From Streptomyces sp. G44 (lineage in GTDB: Bacteria; Actinomycetota; Actinomycetes; Streptomycetales; Streptomycetaceae), in NCBI RefSeq assembly GCF_016905445.1, contig NZ_JAFEXF010000018.1:1-62361 (forward strand): DNA of 62,361 bases, read 5' to 3'. The position numbers and the translations under genes were made by a program. Under the pieces are notes generated by a model. It was not told where the DNA came from. It saw nothing but the letters and a program-made list of their open reading frames with translations, and made no database searches. How positions within the stretch are numbered: the first letter of the stretch is position 1; each line of letters begins with the position of its first letter. Below, one piece after another: positions 59,222 to 62,361 of the stretch.

Positions 59222-60162
59222 GTACGGCGATGTGGGCGGCGGCGGTGTGCGCGGGGAGCGCGGCGTGGCTGACGGACGGTCGTGACCGCACGGCTCGGCG
59301 GGTCCGGGCGGTGCTCGTGGCCGGGGCGGATGAGCAGGCGGGCGGGTGGTCATGTGGGCGGGTCGTCGCCGCCGGGCGCGGTCGGGTGCGGCGCGAGTGG
59401 TGGTGCCTGGCGGCCGGCGCTGTGGTGGCGCTCCTTGGGGAGTCCTCGCTGCCGTTGGTCGCGGGAGCGGTGGGGGTGCCGGTGGCGGCGCGGGCGCTGC
59501 GGGCCCGGGACGCGCGCCGGGAGCGGGAGCGGCGCGGTGACGCGGTGATCGCGCTGTGCGGGGCGCTCGCGGGCGAGGTGCGGGCGGGGCGGCAGCCGGG
59601 GGAGGCGTTGCGGGTGGTTCTTGGGGAGGGCGGTTCGGTTTCTGGTGGGGGTGCTGCCGTGACGGGGTCTTCGAGGGCGGAGGGCCCTGGTGCGGTGGCT
59701 CGAAGGGGCGTCTCCGGGGCGGTGGGCGAGCCGGGCGGTGCGGGGCCGAGTGGCGTGCTCGCGGCGGCTCGGTTCGGTGGGGACGTGCCGGGGGCGTTGG
59801 TGGAGGCGGCTCGGGAGCCGGGGGCGGAGGGGTTGCTCGGGCTCGCGGCCTGCTGGCGCGTGGCCGTGGACCGAGGAGCGGGGCTCGCGGCGGGGCTCGA
59901 GCGGCTGGAAGGCGCGCTGCGTGTGGAGCGGGACCAACGGGCCGACCTGAGGGCCCAGCTGGCCGGCGCGCGGTCGACCGCCGTGATGCTCGCGGGCCTG
60001 CCGGTGCTGGGACTGCTGATGGGCAGTGCGTTGGGGGCGGACCCGCTGCGGGTGCTGCTGCACACGGGCGCGGGGCTCGGCTGCCTGGCGGTGGGCGGGG
60101 TGCTGGAGGGCGCCGGGGTGTGGTGGGCGCTGCGGATCGTTCGAGGAGCGGAGGGGCGATGA
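59218..60162 (+). CDS. tadB: TadB-type type II secretion F membrane protein
   Basis: Encodes 314 aa from GTG at 59218, overlapping the tadA stop. Membrane segments lie near 55-75 and at 265-305 (VMLAGLPVLGLLMGSA, then GLGCLAVGGVLEGAGVWWAL). The cytoplasmic T2SF bundle is between (ALCGALAGEVRAG, GGDVPGALVEAA, RLEGALRVERDQRADL). A Gly/Ser/Ala insert near 140-175 is probably a loop. Forms the platform with TadC. Confidence 0.9.
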   Translation: MSTAMWAAAVCAGSAAWLTDGRDRTARRVRAVLVAGADEQAGGWSCGRVVAAGRGRVRREWWCLAAGAVVALLGESSLPLVAGAVGVPVAARALRARDARRERERRGDAVIALCGALAGEVRAGRQPGEALRVVLGEGGSVSGGGAAVTGSSRAEGPGAVARRGVSGAVGEPGGAGPSGVLAAARFGGDVPGALVEAAREPGAEGLLGLAACWRVAVDRGAGLAAGLERLEGALRVERDQRADLRAQLAGARSTAVMLAGLPVLGLLMGSALGADPLRVLLHTGAGLGCLAVGGVLEGAGVWWALRIVRGAEGR

Positions 60163-60965
60163 GTTCTGTCCACAGGGTGGGGGTGGCGGTGTGGAGCGTC
60201 ACGGCCGTGCTCTGGCTGGCGCTGACGGTGTGGGCCGCCCGGCGTGAGAGGGCGTTGCGGCGGCGGGCCGCGGAGGCACTGGGCGTGGCGGGACCGGCTG
60301 TCCGGCGCCGGGAGCTGGGCCGGGACCGGCGGCCGGGGCTGCGCGGCGGTGGCATGGGACGCACTTGGTTCGTGGTGGCCGGGGCGGTGAGCCTGGCCTA
60401 CGCCGTGGTGGGCGGCGCTTGGGGGATCGCGGTGGGCGTGGCTGCCGGCTACTGCGCATGGCGCCAGGAGCGCACGCGGGCGTCACCTCGCGCGCAGGCC
60501 GGGGCCGACGACTGCTCGGCAGAAGCGGAGCGGCAACTACCCCTGGCAGCCGACCTCTTGGCGGCCTGCGTCGCCGCCGGGGCGAGTCCTGTCGCGGCTG
60601 CGCGAGCCGTCGGGGAGTCGCTGCGGGGGCCGGTCGGTGAGCGGCTCGCGCGCGGAGCGGCGGAGGTACGGCTGGGCGGGGAACCAGCTTACGCCTGGCG
60701 GGAGGTGGCGGTGATACCTGGCGCCGCGCCGCTGGCCCGCCTCCTGGAGCGCGCGGGCGAGTCGGGAGCGCCGACCGCGGAGCCGGTGGCCCGCCTCGCC
60801 GAGGACGCCCGCGCCGCGCGAAGCCGGACGGCCATGGCCAAGGCGCGCAGAGCCGGGGTGCTGATGACGGCGCCCGTGGGCCTGTGCTTCCTGCCGGCGT
60901 TCATCGCGGTCGGAGTGGCGCCGGTGGTGATCGGACTCGCGGAGGGTCTGCTGCGGGCGGAATGA
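60159..60965 (+). CDS. tadC: TadC-type type II secretion F membrane protein
   Basis: Encodes 268 aa. Membrane helices are at 8-27, 68-100 and the C-terminus (GVLMTAPVGLCFLPAFIAVGVAPVVIG). The T2SF domain has LPLAADLLAACVAAGASPVAAARAVGE and RLLERAGESGA. Coupled at both ends by ATGA overlaps. The second half of the pilus platform. Confidence 0.9.
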   Translation: MSSVHRVGVAVWSVTAVLWLALTVWAARRERALRRRAAEALGVAGPAVRRRELGRDRRPGLRGGGMGRTWFVVAGAVSLAYAVVGGAWGIAVGVAAGYCAWRQERTRASPRAQAGADDCSAEAERQLPLAADLLAACVAAGASPVAAARAVGESLRGPVGERLARGAAEVRLGGEPAYAWREVAVIPGAAPLARLLERAGESGAPTAEPVARLAEDARAARSRTAMAKARRAGVLMTAPVGLCFLPAFIAVGVAPVVIGLAEGLLRAE

Positions 60966-61240
60966 ACACAAAAGCAATGGCCGCTGCCTGGGCCATCAGG
61001 GCCGGGGCAACGCACGGTGCAATCACGGGGGTTGAGATGGCTGTACACAATGGTGCGCGGACGCTGCTTCGACGGATGCGCGCGGCGGGCAAGGACGCCG
61101 GGATGGTGACGTCCGAGTACGCGATGGGGCTGATCGCGGCGGTGGGGTTCGCCGGGCTGCTCTACAAGGTGGTGACGAGCGGGCAGGTCAGGGCCGCTCT
61201 GGAGGCCGTGGTGGAGAAGGCACTCCATGCGTCGTTCTGA
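60962..61240 (+). CDS. DUF4244 protein, Flp-prepilin-like
   Basis: Encodes 92 aa from the ATG overlapping tadC; a shorter start at MAVHNGAR is possible. The part DAGMVTSEYAMGLIAAVGFAG has a Gly followed by M-V-T-S-E-Y, i.e. Glu at +5 and Tyr at +6 after the cut, the Flp prepilin signature, and then a hydrophobic helix. It is the likely pilin of this locus. Confidence 0.88.
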   Translation: MNTKAMAAAWAIRAGATHGAITGVEMAVHNGARTLLRRMRAAGKDAGMVTSEYAMGLIAAVGFAGLLYKVVTSGQVRAALEAVVEKALHASF

Positions 61241-61768
61241 GCGCGGCCCGCTGGCGCGCGCGAAGGGCCGGGCCCGGGACGGGGGATTCGTGACGGCGGA
61301 GGCGGCCGTGGTGCTGCCGACGCTGGTCCTGTTCACCATGGCGCTGGTCTGGACCCTGCTGGCCGCGTGCGCGCAGATCCAGTGCGTGGACGCGGCCAGG
61401 GCGGGGGCCCGCGCGGCGGCCAGACAGGACCCGGAGGCGGTGGCCGTGGCGGCGGCGAGACAGGCCGCGCCGCGTGGGGCGCGCGTGTCCGTACGGCGTG
61501 ACGGTGACCTGGTGCGGGTCGAGGTCGTCGCGGATGCTCCGGGCCCCGGAGCGCTGGGCCTCGGCCTGCGGCTGCGGTCGGAGGCGGTGGCTTTGGCGGA
61601 GGAGGCCGTGGTGTCGGGGGAGGAGGCGATGGCGTCGCGGGGAGAGAAGGCCGGCTCGGCAGCGAAGACTGCGGCCTCCGAACCGACGACGGCGGCCCCG
61701 GCAGAGGAGAGCACGCCCCCGGTCGAGGAGACCGAGGCGGCGGCGAACGAGACGGCGGGGGTGGGCTT

Positions 61769-61772
<4 letters not shown>
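61227..61772 (+). CDS. TadE-family pseudopilin
   Basis: Encodes 181 aa. A basic head ends in DGG, followed by FVTAEAAVVLPTLVLFTMALVW: again Glu at +5 after the Gly, then the membrane helix. An extracellular part with CAQIQCVDAARAGARAAARQ follows, and a long Glu/Ala/Thr tail. Overlaps the pilin gene by 14 bp. Minor pilin role in Tad systems. Confidence 0.9.

Positions 61773-62361
<589 letters not shown>

Noticed and set aside
57364..60364. Minus-strand open frames of 583 and 963 aa across the tad genes
   Set aside because: Pro/Arg/Ser-rich shadow translations of high-GC DNA. The plus strand holds the motif-bearing ssd, tadA, tadB and tadC with stop-start overlaps.

Overview
The window is high-GC actinobacterial chromosome, almost certainly Streptomyces. 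Evidence: strong third-position GC bias, GTG and TTG starts, a WblA regulator, a Streptomyces-type cold-shock/DEAD-box helicase cluster, and a gene order from about 21 to 62 kb that matches the conserved actinobacterial block known in Mycobacterium tuberculosis as Rv3654c to Rv3683. Both window ends carry implausible homopolymer runs and look like poor-quality contig ends.

Region 1 (0.3-5.3 kb): a NIPSNAP protein with a divergent WYL regulator, then a leftward cluster of cold-shock protein, DEAD-box RNA helicase, single-CBS-domain protein with hexapeptide repeats, and an SCO5918-type small protein. Region 2 (5.5-10.5 kb): a divergent pair, a small helical protein and an NB-ARC/TPR STAND ATPase. 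They share one short Asn/Gly/Gln-rich motif, as in bacterial NLR/amyloid cell-death pairs. A glycosyltransferase-like gene follows.

Region 3 (10.83-21.15 kb): a genomic island in the 3' half of tRNA-Pro(CGG), bounded by 51-bp direct repeats. It carries a lipoprotein, a secreted protein, a WXG100-like protein, a 1488-aa Rhs/YD-repeat toxin with a novel-looking C-terminal domain, a probable immunity gene, a broken glycosyltransferase gene and a large membrane protein. No integrase was recognised.

Region 4 (21.2-49.4 kb): the conserved backbone. It holds a Pr6Pr membrane protein, metallophosphoesterase, YqeY, a bifunctional PBP, wblA, two ArsA/Get3-like ATPases, DUF4177, RidA, Nudix, MBL hydrolase, crp with a probable operator, nth, a CoA-type Nudix, the MarP protease, an epoxide-hydrolase-like enzyme, a holin-like protein, NhaA, acetyl-CoA synthetase, a SulP-carbonic anhydrase fusion, a polysaccharide deacetylase-like lipoprotein, a CooC-like ATPase, a Fic-like protein lacking the catalytic His, and a HAD phosphatase.

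Region 5 (49.4-62.36 kb): the ssd-tad (Flp-type pilus) operon. Its first gene, ssd, is split by a 6.9-kb element of three overlapping tyrosine-recombinase genes, a small helper protein and an orphan phage-tail-tube-like cargo gene. Behind it follow tadA, tadB, tadC, a Flp-prepilin-like gene, a TadE gene and a truncated TadE/G-like gene, joined by 4- to 17-bp overlaps.
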